Shown here in pieces: positions 9,885 to 19,800 of a stretch of DNA of 46,698 nucleotides. The notes under the pieces were generated by a model. It was not told where the DNA came from, made no database searches, and saw nothing but the letters and a program-made list of their open reading frames with translations. Made by a program: the position numbers and the translations under genes. Origin of the DNA: Rhizobacter sp. (GTDB lineage: Bacteria; Pseudomonadota; Gammaproteobacteria; Burkholderiales; Burkholderiaceae_C); the NCBI RefSeq assembly GCF_018780185.1, contig NZ_JADMJX010000183.1, positions 1 through 46,698 on the forward strand, read 5' to 3'. Within the stretch, counting starts at the first letter, position 1. Each line of letters opens with the position of its first letter.

Positions 9885-10892
9885 ATGCCGACAACACCCA
9901 CCCCACTGCTGCTGACCGCGCTGAGTGCGCTGTGCCTCACGGCCTGCGGCGGCAACTCGGGCGACAGCCCCCCGCCCTCCACCGGGCCCGACACCGCCAC
10001 GCGCAGCACCGCTGCCACCACCACCGCGCAGAACAACGCGGCCTGCACCGCCATCCGCCCCTTCTACTGGGAGATCGGCGACCGCAACCAGCGCCTGGCC
10101 AGCGCCTCGGTCAACCAGGCCGGCAACGCCACCACCTACACCGCTGACTCATTGATGCCGATTGCCTCGGCCTCCAAGTGGCTTTATGGCGCCTACGTGG
10201 CCGAGCGGCGCAGCGGCATGCTGACACCGGAAGACATCCAGTTCCTCACCTTCAGCAGCGGCTACACCAGCTTTGCGGCGGTCGGCGACTGCTTCGCGTT
10301 CGACACCGTCGGCGCCTGCGTGGCGCGTGGCGACAACGATGTGCAGACCCCTGCGCACGTTGGCAACTTCTATTACAACGGCGGCCACATGCAGAAACAC
10401 GCCAGCCTCGCCGGCGGCATGAACCTGGGTGCGATGAACAACGATGCGCTGGCGGCCGAGCTGCGCCGCCTGCTCGGCAGCGACATCAACCTCAGCTACA
10501 ACCAGCCGCAGCCTGCGGGCGGCGTGATCACCACCGCCAACGACTACGCACGCTTCCTGCGCAAGCTGCTCGGCAACCAGTTGCATCTGGGCGCCCTGCT
10601 CGGCAGCAACAAGGTGTGCACCAACCCAGTCACCTGCGCCACGGCGCTCAACACACCCATCACCAACGGCCTGAACTGGAACTACTCGATCGGCCACTGG
10701 GTGGAAGACGACGCCACCCGCAGCGACGGCGCCTTCAGCAGCGCCGGCGCCTTCGGTTTCTACCCCTGGGTGGACGTGAGCAAGACCTGGTACGGCGTCG
10801 TGGCTCGCCACGACACGGCCGGGGGTGGCAACGAGTCGGCCGACTGCGGCGCGTTGATCCGCAAGGCCTGGGTGACCGGCGTGGCGCAGTAG
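9885..10892 (+). CDS. Serine-hydrolase (class C beta-lactamase/PBP-like) lipoprotein
   Basis: A 335-residue protein starting MPTTPTPLLLTALSALCLTACGG. This is a lipoprotein signal with lipobox LTAC, so the mature protein is anchored by Cys19. The SxxK motif Ser95-Ala-Ser-Lys98 is followed by a YxN-like motif, Tyr163-Tyr-Asn165 in FYYNGGH, and by GGVITTANDYARFLRKLL, typical of beta-lactamase-fold serine hydrolases. A C-terminal KTG-like triad is not obvious. The substrate is unknown and beta-lactamase activity should not be assumed. The in-frame ATG at 9753 is rejected because it would bury the signal peptide behind a polar extension. Confidence 0.78.
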   Translation: MPTTPTPLLLTALSALCLTACGGNSGDSPPPSTGPDTATRSTAATTTAQNNAACTAIRPFYWEIGDRNQRLASASVNQAGNATTYTADSLMPIASASKWLYGAYVAERRSGMLTPEDIQFLTFSSGYTSFAAVGDCFAFDTVGACVARGDNDVQTPAHVGNFYYNGGHMQKHASLAGGMNLGAMNNDALAAELRRLLGSDINLSYNQPQPAGGVITTANDYARFLRKLLGNQLHLGALLGSNKVCTNPVTCATALNTPITNGLNWNYSIGHWVEDDATRSDGAFSSAGAFGFYPWVDVSKTWYGVVARHDTAGGGNESADCGALIRKAWVTGVAQ

Positions 10893-10904
10893 CGCCCGCC
10901 ACCT

Positions 10905-10923
10905 CCGTTCGGGCTGAGCCTGT
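10905..10923 (+). repeat. Solitary arm of a dispersed REP-like repeat
   Basis: CCGTTCGGGCTGAGCCTGT is identical to one arm of the complete inverted repeat at 38782-38850. Only one arm is present here, in the gap between the serine hydrolase and vapC. Confidence 0.65.
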
Positions 10924-10964
10924 AGTGAATCAAGCATCCCGACCTGAACGACAAGCCGCTCGGC

Positions 10965-11369
10965 TCAGGAGCTGCGGATCCAGTTCTCCAACCGCAGCCC
11001 TTCCACCCGCTTGAAGTGGCGCATGTTGTCGGTGACGAGCACCGCGCCGAGTGCCAGCGCGTGCGCCGCGATCATCTCGTCGAAGTCGCCCAGCACATGC
11101 CCCTTGACTCGCAGTTGTGCGCGCACGGTGGCGTGGAATTCGGCGCAGGCGGCGTCCCAGGGCTCGGTGCGTGCCACCGCGAGAAAGGCGTCGACATAAC
11201 GCTCCAGTTGCACCGCCTTCGGTTTGATCGCCACGCCATAGCGCATCTCGGCGTTGGTGATGGCCGAGATGCACCACTCGTCGGGCTGCAAGCGCTGCAG
11301 GCGGGTGTCGAGCCCAGCCGCACCGCGCAAGGCGGCCACGGCGGTGTTGGTGTCCAGCAGGTAGAGCAT
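10965..11369 (-). CDS. vapC: VapC-type PIN-domain ribonuclease toxin
   Basis: A 134-residue PIN-domain protein beginning [14 protein letters not shown]. The acidic active-site residues are visible: Asp6, Glu41 (in ITNAEMRYG), Asp95/Asp97 (in LGDFDEMIAAHAL) and Asp114 (VTDNMRHF). VapC toxins are magnesium-dependent RNases that cut tRNA or rRNA and are held inactive by VapB. The ATG overlaps the last base of the vapB stop codon (TGATG), giving tight coupling. All catalytic residues are present, so the toxin looks intact. Confidence 0.93.
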   Translation of the reverse strand: MLYLLDTNTAVAALRGAAGLDTRLQRLQPDEWCISAITNAEMRYGVAIKPKAVQLERYVDAFLAVARTEPWDAACAEFHATVRAQLRVKGHVLGDFDEMIAAHALALGAVLVTDNMRHFKRVEGLRLENWIRSS

Positions 11370-11635
11370 CAGGTCTCCACCCAGCTGTCAAATGGGTCGC
11401 GGCGCTGCGTGCTCTGCGCCCGCTCACTCAATAAGTCTTTCGGCAGCGCACCGAGCTGGTGACGCAAGGCCATGAACTCCATCCACGACAACTCGGGCCG
11501 GGCCGACAAGATGACGTTGCCGGTGCGCGGGTCGCGGCGGATGTAGACCTCGTCACCCTCGAAGCGGAACTCGGCGGGCAGGCGCACGGCCTGGCTGCCT
11601 CCGTTGGTGAAGAGTTTGGCGGTCTTGGAGTTCAT
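11369..11635 (-). CDS. vapB: VapB-type AbrB/SpoVT antitoxin
   Basis: An 88-residue protein. Residues about 1-50 form an AbrB-type swapped-hairpin DNA-binding domain ([19 protein letters not shown], then [17 protein letters not shown]). The C-terminal tail, with [13 protein letters not shown] and DPFDSW, is the part that enters the VapC active site in this family. It precedes vapC in the usual antitoxin-first order, and an inverted repeat directly upstream is the likely autoregulatory operator. Confidence 0.93.
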   Translation of the reverse strand: MNSKTAKLFTNGGSQAVRLPAEFRFEGDEVYIRRDPRTGNVILSARPELSWMEFMALRHQLGALPKDLLSERAQSTQRRDPFDSWVET

Positions 11636-11643
11636 GGCGGAGT

Positions 11644-11681
11644 CGCGGGAGGTGTATCGACTTCAATATATACCTCCCGCG
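11644..11681. promoter_or_regulatory. vapBC operator: 10-bp inverted repeat over the promoter
   Basis: CGCGGGAGGT (11644-11653) and ACCTCCCGCG (11672-11681) are perfect inverted arms with an 18-bp AT-rich spacer; the match extends inward with one mismatch. The site lies 8 bp upstream of the vapB ATG, and its spacer contains TATATT-like -10 sequence on the minus strand. Binding of a VapBC complex here would block the promoter. Confidence 0.7.
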
Positions 11682-11700
11682 TGGCACGCCGCGTGGTCGA

Positions 11701-14700
11701 TCAGAACTTCGCCACCAGGTTGAGGAAGGCCCCTCGGTGCGTGTAGCTGAGGTTGGTCAGGTCGTCCGAGAAGTCGGTGAAGTTCCAGCCCAGGCCCAGC
11801 TTGACGTGGTTCGACAGGTGCCGGTACCCGGCCACGAGCATGCCGCGCCGGCTGTCCTGCGCCTGCTTGACCGCGAGCACCCGGCCTTCGAGCGCCAGGT
11901 CCCATTCGCGCTGCACGTGCCAGTCGGCCCGCACGATGACCAGGTCGGCGGTGCTGTCGAAGAACACCGGGTTGACGCGGTCCTGGCTCACCTGCCCCGT
12001 GCGGCGCGCGACCTTGCCGCCCAGCGACCAGCGCGCGGTGAGGTCGTAGATGGCATCGACCGACAGGATGTGGCTCTTCTGGATCGTGGACGCTGCGGTG
12101 TTCGGCACCAGCTCCTGGCCGGTCGACGGCATGTTGTGGAAGTAGGTGTACTTCATGAGTGTGTTCAGCCGGTCGTTGACCACCGGGCGGTAGCCGTAGC
12201 CCATCACGGCCTCGGTGTAGCTGCCGCCATAGAACTCGCCCAGCGAACTCTCGCTCTTTGAATAGTTGAGCCGCCCGATCAGGCGCCAGTCGGGGTTGAT
12301 CTGGTACTTGAGGCTGTTCTTCGTGAGGAAGTTCTTGCGGTCGGAATACGAGAGATCGAGCGCCGACTGCACATGGTCGCGCCGGTACTCGACCAGGCTC
12401 GAGATCTTGATCGTCTCCAGGCCGTAGCCCACCGAGACCGCAAAGCCCGAGCGCTCCAGCTTCGCGCCGGTGAAGTTGTCGCGCAGGGTGCCGGCGTCGA
12501 GGTGGGTCGAGAAGGTCCAGCGCTCGTTTGGCGTGTAGGCGAGGCCCGCCGAGTGCATCAGCCCGACCGGCACGTCGCCGTGGGTGTACTTCTCTTCGCC
12601 GAAGATGCTGAGCGTGTCGGAGTAATGGTTCTTGGCGCCGCCGACCACGCTGCCCTTGCTCGCGAGCACGCCGTTGTCGGTGCGCTCGTTCTCCAGCGCA
12701 TAGTTCAGGTAGGTGGTGGTCTTCTCGGAGACGCGGTACTCGGTGCCGATCCGCGCGCCCACACCCAGGTCGCCGTGCGAGGCCTCGCCGCCCATCTTCA
12801 GGCTGTCGCTGAGCCGGTAGGTGCCGCCGGCGCCGACACGCCCGTTCTGCTCGCGGTTGCCGCTGGTCGAGGCGGTGTCCTGCACATAGCCGTAGGCCGT
12901 CCACTCGCGTTGCGAGTCATACGCGGCGCGCAGCACGACGTCGGTGCGATCGCCTTGCACCTGGGTGGGCGGCACCAGCGGGGAGTGGTCGACGCGGCTT
13001 TCCTTGCGCACGCCGGAGCTGATCTTCCAGCGCTCGTCGAGCTTGTAGTCGGCGTCGACCTCGACCGCCGAGGTTTCGAGCGACAGCTGCTGCGACTTCT
13101 TGTCGAGCTTGGCGCGCAGGTCCACCCGCTCGTTGATGGCGGTCCTGGCCGCCACGCCCTGCTGCTTCACATCGGTGAGCGCCATCACGCCGGGCGCTGC
13201 ATAGCCGCCTTCGACCGATTGGTGGTAGAGGGTGACTTGGCCATTGCCCGAGAACACATCCTTCAGGTCGACGCTCGCGTCGACGCGGGTGGCACCGCGC
13301 GACCCGTCCGGGTCCGGGTTCACCGGGGTCACCGGCGCGCTCGTGCCGTTGGTCGGGGTGAAGCTGAAACCGCCATCGTAGGAGCCGAAGGCGCCCGCCC
13401 CGGGGCCCGAGCTCGTGCCGTGCTCGAGCTTGAGCCAGGTGGTCGCGCTGTGGCGCCAGGTGATGTCGGCCGCGGCCAGCTTGCTCTCGGCGCCGGGGTC
13501 GCTGCTCTTGTTGGCGGTGGCGCCGAGTTTCAGCGTGTCGGTCAGCCAGTACTGCGCGCGCGCGCCGGTCGAGACCTTGTCGATCTCTTCGAAGCCGCTC
13601 GAGTACTCATAGCGCACCACCAGGTGCACCTCGTGGCCCGAACTCATCTCGCTGCCCACGAGCAGGCTGTCGCTTGCCACCGGCGACAGCGGTGCCGACA
13701 GCAGGATGCGCCCCTGCAGGTGGTCGATCGAGTAGTCCTGCACCGGCACCAGGTTCTTCACCGCCACCACCAGGCCCGAGGCCTTGTCGCGGTACTCGAT
13801 GCGCAGCCGCTCCGACCCGGTGAGGATGTCCTGGTGCTTCAGGTAGTAGAGCGAGCCGCCGGTGCCGCGGAACTCGTCGCGCCCGGCCAGCGTGCCCGGC
13901 TGCGCGGCAAAGCCGTCGAGCAGCAGGCGCTTCTCACCGAACGGCGTGGTCGTCGCGGGGTCGTAGTGCAGGTTCGCACCATAGAGCGTGCGGTCCACGT
14001 GGGCCAGGCTGTTGCCGGTGTAGCCGATGCGGAAGTTGCCCCACAGGCCGTAGCTCGCGCGGTTCTCCAGCTTGGCGTAGAACTTTCCGAGCGTGGGAGC
14101 TGCCTCCTCGGTCGTGCTGTCGTCGCCGTAGGTCGGGTAGTGGTAGTCGGGGTTGATGCGGCGGAACATCGCATCCGGCGTCTTCTGCAGGAAGTTGCTG
14201 AACAGGCTGCTGAAGGGGCCTTCGAGCGTGTCGGCGCTGGCGGTCAGCTTCCAGCGGTCGCCAAACTTGCCGCGGGTGAAGAAGGCGAAGCGGCCGTCGA
14301 GCGAGGTGTTGTCGTCGTAGTGGGCGTTGTCGGGTGCGACCAGCTTGGCCGGGCCGCTGGTCGTCGAGCGTGCCAGCGTGACGTCGGCGATCGCCACGTA
14401 GAACCAGTCGTTCTTCGCGAGCGACAGGTCGCGCAGGTACATCTCGCCGTTGCCCTCCTTGTCGAGCACCGACACCTCCACGGTGTGCAGCCCTTCGGGC
14501 AGGATCTCCTCAACGACGAACCTGTTGTCTTCGGAGACCGGCACGCTGCGCCCCGCCACCGAGACGAAGTGGTCGCCGGGGATGTTGTCGCCGAAGACCT
14601 TGATCGCGCCGCCGTGCAGCGGAATGTTCTCCACCGCAAGGCGGCTCTGGCCCCAGCCGGCCACCAGCTCGCGCTCGGCGTTCTGCTCGGCCACGCCGGG

Positions 14701-16791
14701 CGAGAGGCGGTCGAGAATCCACAGCGATTGCGGTGCGGTCTCGTTGAAGTTGCCCTTTGCGTCGTACACACGCAGCACGTACTTGAGCTCGCGCCCTGAT
14801 GAATAAGTGTCTTGCTCGGCGCGCCACTGTGCGCGGCCTTCCCTGTCGAGCGCCACCACCGAGAGCGGCTGGTCGCGCACCGAACGGTCTTTCTCGAACA
14901 GGCGCACCTCGCCCCTGGCGACGAAGGCCGAGAAGTTCGAATAGGCCTGGAACTGCACCCTGTCGTCGACCGCCTCGGTGTCGGCGTCGTCCTGATAGCG
15001 GATCGAGCCCGGCCACGCCGTCACGTTGAGGCGGGGCTTCACGTCGAGGTTGTCGTACTTGAACTGGATGCTGGCCTTCTCGAGCGCCACGTCGGTGCAG
15101 CGCTGCACGTCGGCGCTGTTCTTGCCCGGGTCGTCGAGCGGTTTGCCGTCCACGCTGATGCGCATCAGGTTGAGCGCATACGGGTTGGCCACTTCCACGT
15201 CGCGTGTGAAGCGCGTGATCGAGATGCCCTCCTGGTCGTCGACGGGCGCCAGGTCGTCGTAGACCACCTGGGCCTGCACGCGCGACAGGTCGGCCTCGAC
15301 AAAGCCCTGGTTGATCACGTCATCGGTCTGCACGTAGCCGTGGCCTTCGTGTTCGGCCTGATCGGGTTTCAGGCCGAGCTGCTGCACCACCGTGTCCATC
15401 ACCGTGCGGGCGCGCGCCGCCGACAGGCCGATGTCGTCGCCATAGGCGAGCGCCGTGCGGCGGTCGAGCCGCTCGGTCTGGGTGGTGCCGATGAAGCGCA
15501 GGCGCACCCGTTTCCTGTCCTTGATCTCGTCCATCATGCGGGCGAGGTCGGCGGCCAGATTGGGCGGCAGCACCAGCTTGCCGTTCTCGTGCACGACCGG
15601 GCGGATGGTGATGTTCGGCGATTGGTAGACCCGCGTGACCGTTTCGGGCACGGCCGGCTCCGGGCACATCTGCGGCTCGGGCACCAGCTCCTTCAGCGCA
15701 TCGTCGTACCAGAACTCGACCTCGACACGCCGATTCGCCGCACGGCCGCTGGGCAGGTCGTTGGACGCGAGCGGGTTGCTCGCCCCCTTGCCGTCGCTTT
15801 CGACGGCGCTGGCAGGCAGCGCCAGCGCATCTTGCATCGCCAGCGCCAGGCGGCGCGAGCGGGCCTTGGAGATTCCGACATGGTTTGCATAGATACGCTC
15901 ATCACGGCCAGTGAGGGGGGTGGCATCGGTGTAGCCGATGAACTTGACGACGACGTTGCGCTTGTCGCCCAGGTCGTTCAACACCTGCAGCAGCTTCTGC
16001 CGGTATTCCGGCGGCACCGCGGTGTTGTCTTCTTCGTAGTGAAACGGCGGGATCAGGTTCTTGACACGCGTGCGCTTGGCGTGGCCTTCCCTGTAGCTGA
16101 TGCGGCACATCTGCTCCACGCGGCAGACCATCACGCGTTTGATGTCTTCTTGCACGACCACAGGCTTGTTGACGAGCTTCTCGTCGATCTCGTCGTACCA
16201 GACCTCCACTTCCATGCGCCGGTTCTTGGCACGCCCGGCCTCGCTCGCGTTGGACGCGGCGGGCTGGCGCTCGCCCTTGCCTTCATAGGTGACCGACTCG
16301 GGCGGCAGGCCGAGCGCCTTCTGGAAGAACTCGGCCGACACGCCGGCCCGCTCGCGCGAGAGCCCCTCGTTGTCGCTGTACTGCGCCTTGAGCTCGCCGA
16401 AGAGCTGCACGTTGTCGGTATGGCCCACCAGGTGCAGGCGCACGTTCTTGCGGTCCTTCATGCCGGCGAGGATCTTGCGCACCCGCTCGACGTACTCGTT
16501 CGGAATGACCGCCTCGCCCGACTTGAAATAGATCGCCGGCAGCAGGTTCTGCACCTTGATCGTCCGCACGGTCGTTTCGAGCACCTCCTTGTCTTCGGTG
16601 CGCTCCTTGACCAGCGCCGGCAGGCTGTCGGGGTCCAGCTTCCAGGGCGTGAGCGGCGCATCGGGCGGCAACTGCTTCTCGACGGTGTTTCCGAGCGATG
16701 CGGGCGAATGGATCTTCGGAGCCGCCACCTGGGCCACGGCTGCGGCAGGCATCAGCAGCCAGATCGCGAAATGAATGAGATGTCGTGTCAT
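11701..16791 (-). CDS. Giant outer-membrane protein: three OmpA-like domains plus large beta-barrel
   Basis: A 1,696-residue exported protein (signal IHFAIWLLMPAAAVAQ). Three tandem OmpA-like domains lie near residues 87-200 (GHTDN, LSRERA), 247-364 (GYTDATPL, ISKARS) and 397-514 (GTTQTERL, LSAARA). The third has lost the Asp that normally contacts peptidoglycan. Residues about 540-790 look Ig-like and beta-rich. From about 800 to the end, alternating amphipathic strands rich in Tyr, Trp and Arg end in Phe (LVAKF), the mark of an outer-membrane barrel. The ATG at 16791 begins the signal peptide; the frame upstream only shadows the neighbouring gene. It lies 17 bp after the giant DUF11 gene, so one operon. 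It probably anchors to peptidoglycan and displays or exports its partner, which is inference. Confidence 0.85.
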   Translation of the reverse strand: MTRHLIHFAIWLLMPAAAVAQVAAPKIHSPASLGNTVEKQLPPDAPLTPWKLDPDSLPALVKERTEDKEVLETTVRTIKVQNLLPAIYFKSGEAVIPNEYVERVRKILAGMKDRKNVRLHLVGHTDNVQLFGELKAQYSDNEGLSRERAGVSAEFFQKALGLPPESVTYEGKGERQPAASNASEAGRAKNRRMEVEVWYDEIDEKLVNKPVVVQEDIKRVMVCRVEQMCRISYREGHAKRTRVKNLIPPFHYEEDNTAVPPEYRQKLLQVLNDLGDKRNVVVKFIGYTDATPLTGRDERIYANHVGISKARSRRLALAMQDALALPASAVESDGKGASNPLASNDLPSGRAANRRVEVEFWYDDALKELVPEPQMCPEPAVPETVTRVYQSPNITIRPVVHENGKLVLPPNLAADLARMMDEIKDRKRVRLRFIGTTQTERLDRRTALAYGDDIGLSAARARTVMDTVVQQLGLKPDQAEHEGHGYVQTDDVINQGFVEADLSRVQAQVVYDDLAPVDDQEGISITRFTRDVEVANPYALNLMRISVDGKPLDDPGKNSADVQRCTDVALEKASIQFKYDNLDVKPRLNVTAWPGSIRYQDDADTEAVDDRVQFQAYSNFSAFVARGEVRLFEKDRSVRDQPLSVVALDREGRAQWRAEQDTYSSGRELKYVLRVYDAKGNFNETAPQSLWILDRLSPGVAEQNAERELVAGWGQSRLAVENIPLHGGAIKVFGDNIPGDHFVSVAGRSVPVSEDNRFVVEEILPEGLHTVEVSVLDKEGNGEMYLRDLSLAKNDWFYVAIADVTLARSTTSGPAKLVAPDNAHYDDNTSLDGRFAFFTRGKFGDRWKLTASADTLEGPFSSLFSNFLQKTPDAMFRRINPDYHYPTYGDDSTTEEAAPTLGKFYAKLENRASYGLWGNFRIGYTGNSLAHVDRTLYGANLHYDPATTTPFGEKRLLLDGFAAQPGTLAGRDEFRGTGGSLYYLKHQDILTGSERLRIEYRDKASGLVVAVKNLVPVQDYSIDHLQGRILLSAPLSPVASDSLLVGSEMSSGHEVHLVVRYEYSSGFEEIDKVSTGARAQYWLTDTLKLGATANKSSDPGAESKLAAADITWRHSATTWLKLEHGTSSGPGAGAFGSYDGGFSFTPTNGTSAPVTPVNPDPDGSRGATRVDASVDLKDVFSGNGQVTLYHQSVEGGYAAPGVMALTDVKQQGVAARTAINERVDLRAKLDKKSQQLSLETSAVEVDADYKLDERWKISSGVRKESRVDHSPLVPPTQVQGDRTDVVLRAAYDSQREWTAYGYVQDTASTSGNREQNGRVGAGGTYRLSDSLKMGGEASHGDLGVGARIGTEYRVSEKTTTYLNYALENERTDNGVLASKGSVVGGAKNHYSDTLSIFGEEKYTHGDVPVGLMHSAGLAYTPNERWTFSTHLDAGTLRDNFTGAKLERSGFAVSVGYGLETIKISSLVEYRRDHVQSALDLSYSDRKNFLTKNSLKYQINPDWRLIGRLNYSKSESSLGEFYGGSYTEAVMGYGYRPVVNDRLNTLMKYTYFHNMPSTGQELVPNTAASTIQKSHILSVDAIYDLTARWSLGGKVARRTGQVSQDRVNPVFFDSTADLVIVRADWHVQREWDLALEGRVLAVKQAQDSRRGMLVAGYRHLSNHVKLGLGWNFTDFSDDLTNLSYTHRGAFLNLVAKF

Positions 16792-16808
16792 GTCTGTTCC
16801 CGGCCCGC

Positions 16809-19800
16809 TCAGCGAGGCGCTCCCGTGCGCCAGAAGACTTCCGTCTCCAGAGTCAGGTCGTAGGGGCCGCCTTCGCGTTTCCAGGTCGTTGCGATCTCGC
16901 GCTTGAGCGCTTCGAGCCGCTGCTTCACCAGGGTCTCGGTCTCGGTTTCGGCCAGGTAGGACAACCTCAGCACCGAGGTCGCCTTCTTCAGCTCCTTCTG
17001 CAGCAGCGCCATTCGCTGCGTCCACTGGATGCGCATCTGCGCCGTGCCGGGCTCGAACACGCCGTCGGCCACGTCGAGCTTGACCACGCGGTGGATGGCC
17101 GCACCGAAGTTGAACTTGAGCATCTTGCCGCGCGTGGCGCGCTCGACGCGCGGGTTCTCGGTGGTGACGCGGTAGCCCGTGGGCAGCGAGCGGTCGTCAA
17201 GCTTGACGATGAAGTTGGAGCCGCGATCCGGGTCGGGCACCACCGCGCAGGTCAGGTGGAAGCGGCCGTGCGCGTCGGTCGTCACGATCAGGCCACGGGC
17301 CGTCACCAGGCGCACACCCGCCAGGCCACGCTCGCCGTCGTCCTGGTAGCCGTTGGAATTGGCATCGTCGTAGACCTTGCCGATGGCGTCGGAGCAATCG
17401 AAGGTCGGGTCGGCCACCACGCGCACCGTCGCCGTGGCTTCACCCGACGCGGCGGTACCGACCTGGGGCGCCAGCACCTGCGCGCGGTTGACGTAAGGCC
17501 CTTCACTCACGCCCGAGCCCACGATCAGCATCAGCTGGATCACACGCTTGGCGTTGATGCCCAGCTGCAGGTTGCCCCAGGTGAGCAGGTTGCCCGCCAC
17601 GGTGGGCTCCACCGGCTGGCCGTCGAGCCGGCCGGTGCCCGGCACGTACTTGAAGCCGGCCGGGAAGTTGTCGACCACGCTGAGCGGCGCCAGCGTCACC
17701 GGCAGCGTGTTGCTCACCGTGATGGTGTAGGGCACCAGCTGGCCGCGCGTCACGTTCTGCAGCGCCGTCACCTTGGAGATGGTCACCGCATTGCCCAGCC
17801 GCGGGTCGACCGCGATGTGGTTGTTGTAGATCTGGCTCGTGCCGGGCATGGCGCCGTTCGTGAAGCTCAGCTTCAGGTAGTGGTTGGTGCCGACGCTCAT
17901 GGCGGGCACGGCCACGGGCGGTGCGAACTCCGAGGGTTGCGGTTCGCAATAGCCGCCGGTCGCCGGCACGGCGTCGGCCGAGGTGCCAGGGCAGCTCGCC
18001 ACCGGGAACGATGCGGTGGCAGCGTCCGACAGCGGCGGGATCACGCGCGAGACGCCCGGCATGTAGGTCGACGGCACCGTGGCACGGATCAGGTACTCGC
18101 CCGACGACGGGCACGACGGGTCACTGAAGTTCAGGTCGAACTTGTAGTAGCCCGCGGCCGGCGTGACCTGCCCCTGCTGCACCGGGTCGTCGAAGCACGA
18201 CGAAGGCAGCGGCATGCTGCTGCCCGCGCGCATCAGGTGCAGCGTGGTGCCCATCACCGGCGTGCGCAGGATCGAGTCGTAGGCCACGCCGTTGGGCTGC
18301 AGCGGCAGGTTGAGGTCTTGCAGGTTGCTGCCCGAGGGCGCCACGATGGCGCTGATGAGGTGCAGCCCATTGGTGAAGGCCGAGTCGGCGAGGCCGAACT
18401 TGGCGGTGGACGCGCCGCTGCCCGGTGCATTGAAGCGCAGCGAGAACTGGTCGGCGGCGGTGGCCGAAGGTGACAGGCCGGCGATGGCATAACGGCCGGT
18501 CGCATCGGTCGTCACCGTGCCGAGCAGCACGTTGTTGCGCAGCACCTCCACCGTCCAGCCCTGCAGCGGGGTTTCGGCGCTGTCGTGTACGCGGTCGAAG
18601 TCGGCGTCGTGCCAGGCGCGGCCATTCAGGTTGGCCACGCCCGCGACGGCACCGATCGAGATGTAGGCCGTGGCCGAGCCGGTCAGCGTGGGCGTGTTCC
18701 ATGTCACCTGGCCGGTGTTCGCGATCACGGTGCCGGCCGTCAGCCCGGCGGCGATCTGCACCCGGAAGCGCAGCTGCGCGCTCGCGCCCGGCGCGAGGCT
18801 GCCGTAGGTGGCCGCATGGTCGGCGCGCAGCACCGAGCCGGTGAGGCTGGTGCCCGCGGCCAGGCCATTGAGCGTGGCCGAGCCCGCCACGTAGCTCACC
18901 TGCGTGGCCAGCGGCACGGTGCCGAGGTCGTCGGTCAGCACCACCTCGGTGGCGGCGATCACGCCGGTGTTGGTGGCCGTGACGCGGTACTCGAGCACCG
19001 AGCCGGGCAGAGCCGGCCCGCCACCGACCACGCTCACCGACTTGGTGATCGCGATCTGCTGCGCGCTGCCGACGATGATCGTGGTGGGCTGGAAGCCATT
19101 GGCGCTGTCGCCATCGGCATCGGTGAGCTGGCGCGGCAACTCGGTGGTGGCCACGCCACCCTGGTTGCTGATGACGGTGCCCGCCGCGACGCCGGCATTC
19201 ACCCGCACGTCGAAGGTGATGGTGGCGCTGGCGCGCGGCGCGATGACGCCGGCGGCAGCTGCGGGTGAATTCACCGCGATGCCGGCGGCCAGCGGCGAGC
19301 TTCCGCCGTCGGGGCGGCCGACCGGGGCGCCGTTGAGCGTGGTCGAGTCGGCCACGTAGGCGGTGTTGGCCGGCGTGGCGTCGGTCAGCACGGCCGCATT
19401 GGCCGCCAGGCCCGAGGTGTTCTCGATGGTGATGGTGTAGCGAACGACGTCGAGCGGGTCCAGCACGCTGTTGCCGTTGACGTCGCCCACCAGCGCCACC
19501 GTCTTGCGCGCCACCAGCAGCGGATAGGGGCCGACGATGTCGCGCGTCGGGTCGTTGAGGGTGGTGGTCCGCGGGTCGTCGGAGGGCACCTCGGCGTAGG
19601 GGCCGCTGCCTGCACCGGCGCCGTTCACGAAGCCCTGGTTGCTGACCAAGGTGCCGTCGAGCACACCGGCATTGACCTGCACCTCGAACACGATGGTCGC
19701 GACGTTGGTCTGTGTCGACGTGGCGTCGGCACGCATCGCGCCCGGCGTCACGTCTTCGGGTGCGTTGATGCTCAGGCCGGCCTGCAGGGCCGACACACCG

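Noticed and set aside
12373-16863. Long plus-strand open frames (808 and 683 codons) opposite the outer-membrane protein gene
   Set aside because: They are His/Arg/Val-rich mirror frames typical of high-GC antisense shadows, with no family features, while the minus strand encodes recognisable OmpA domains and a barrel.
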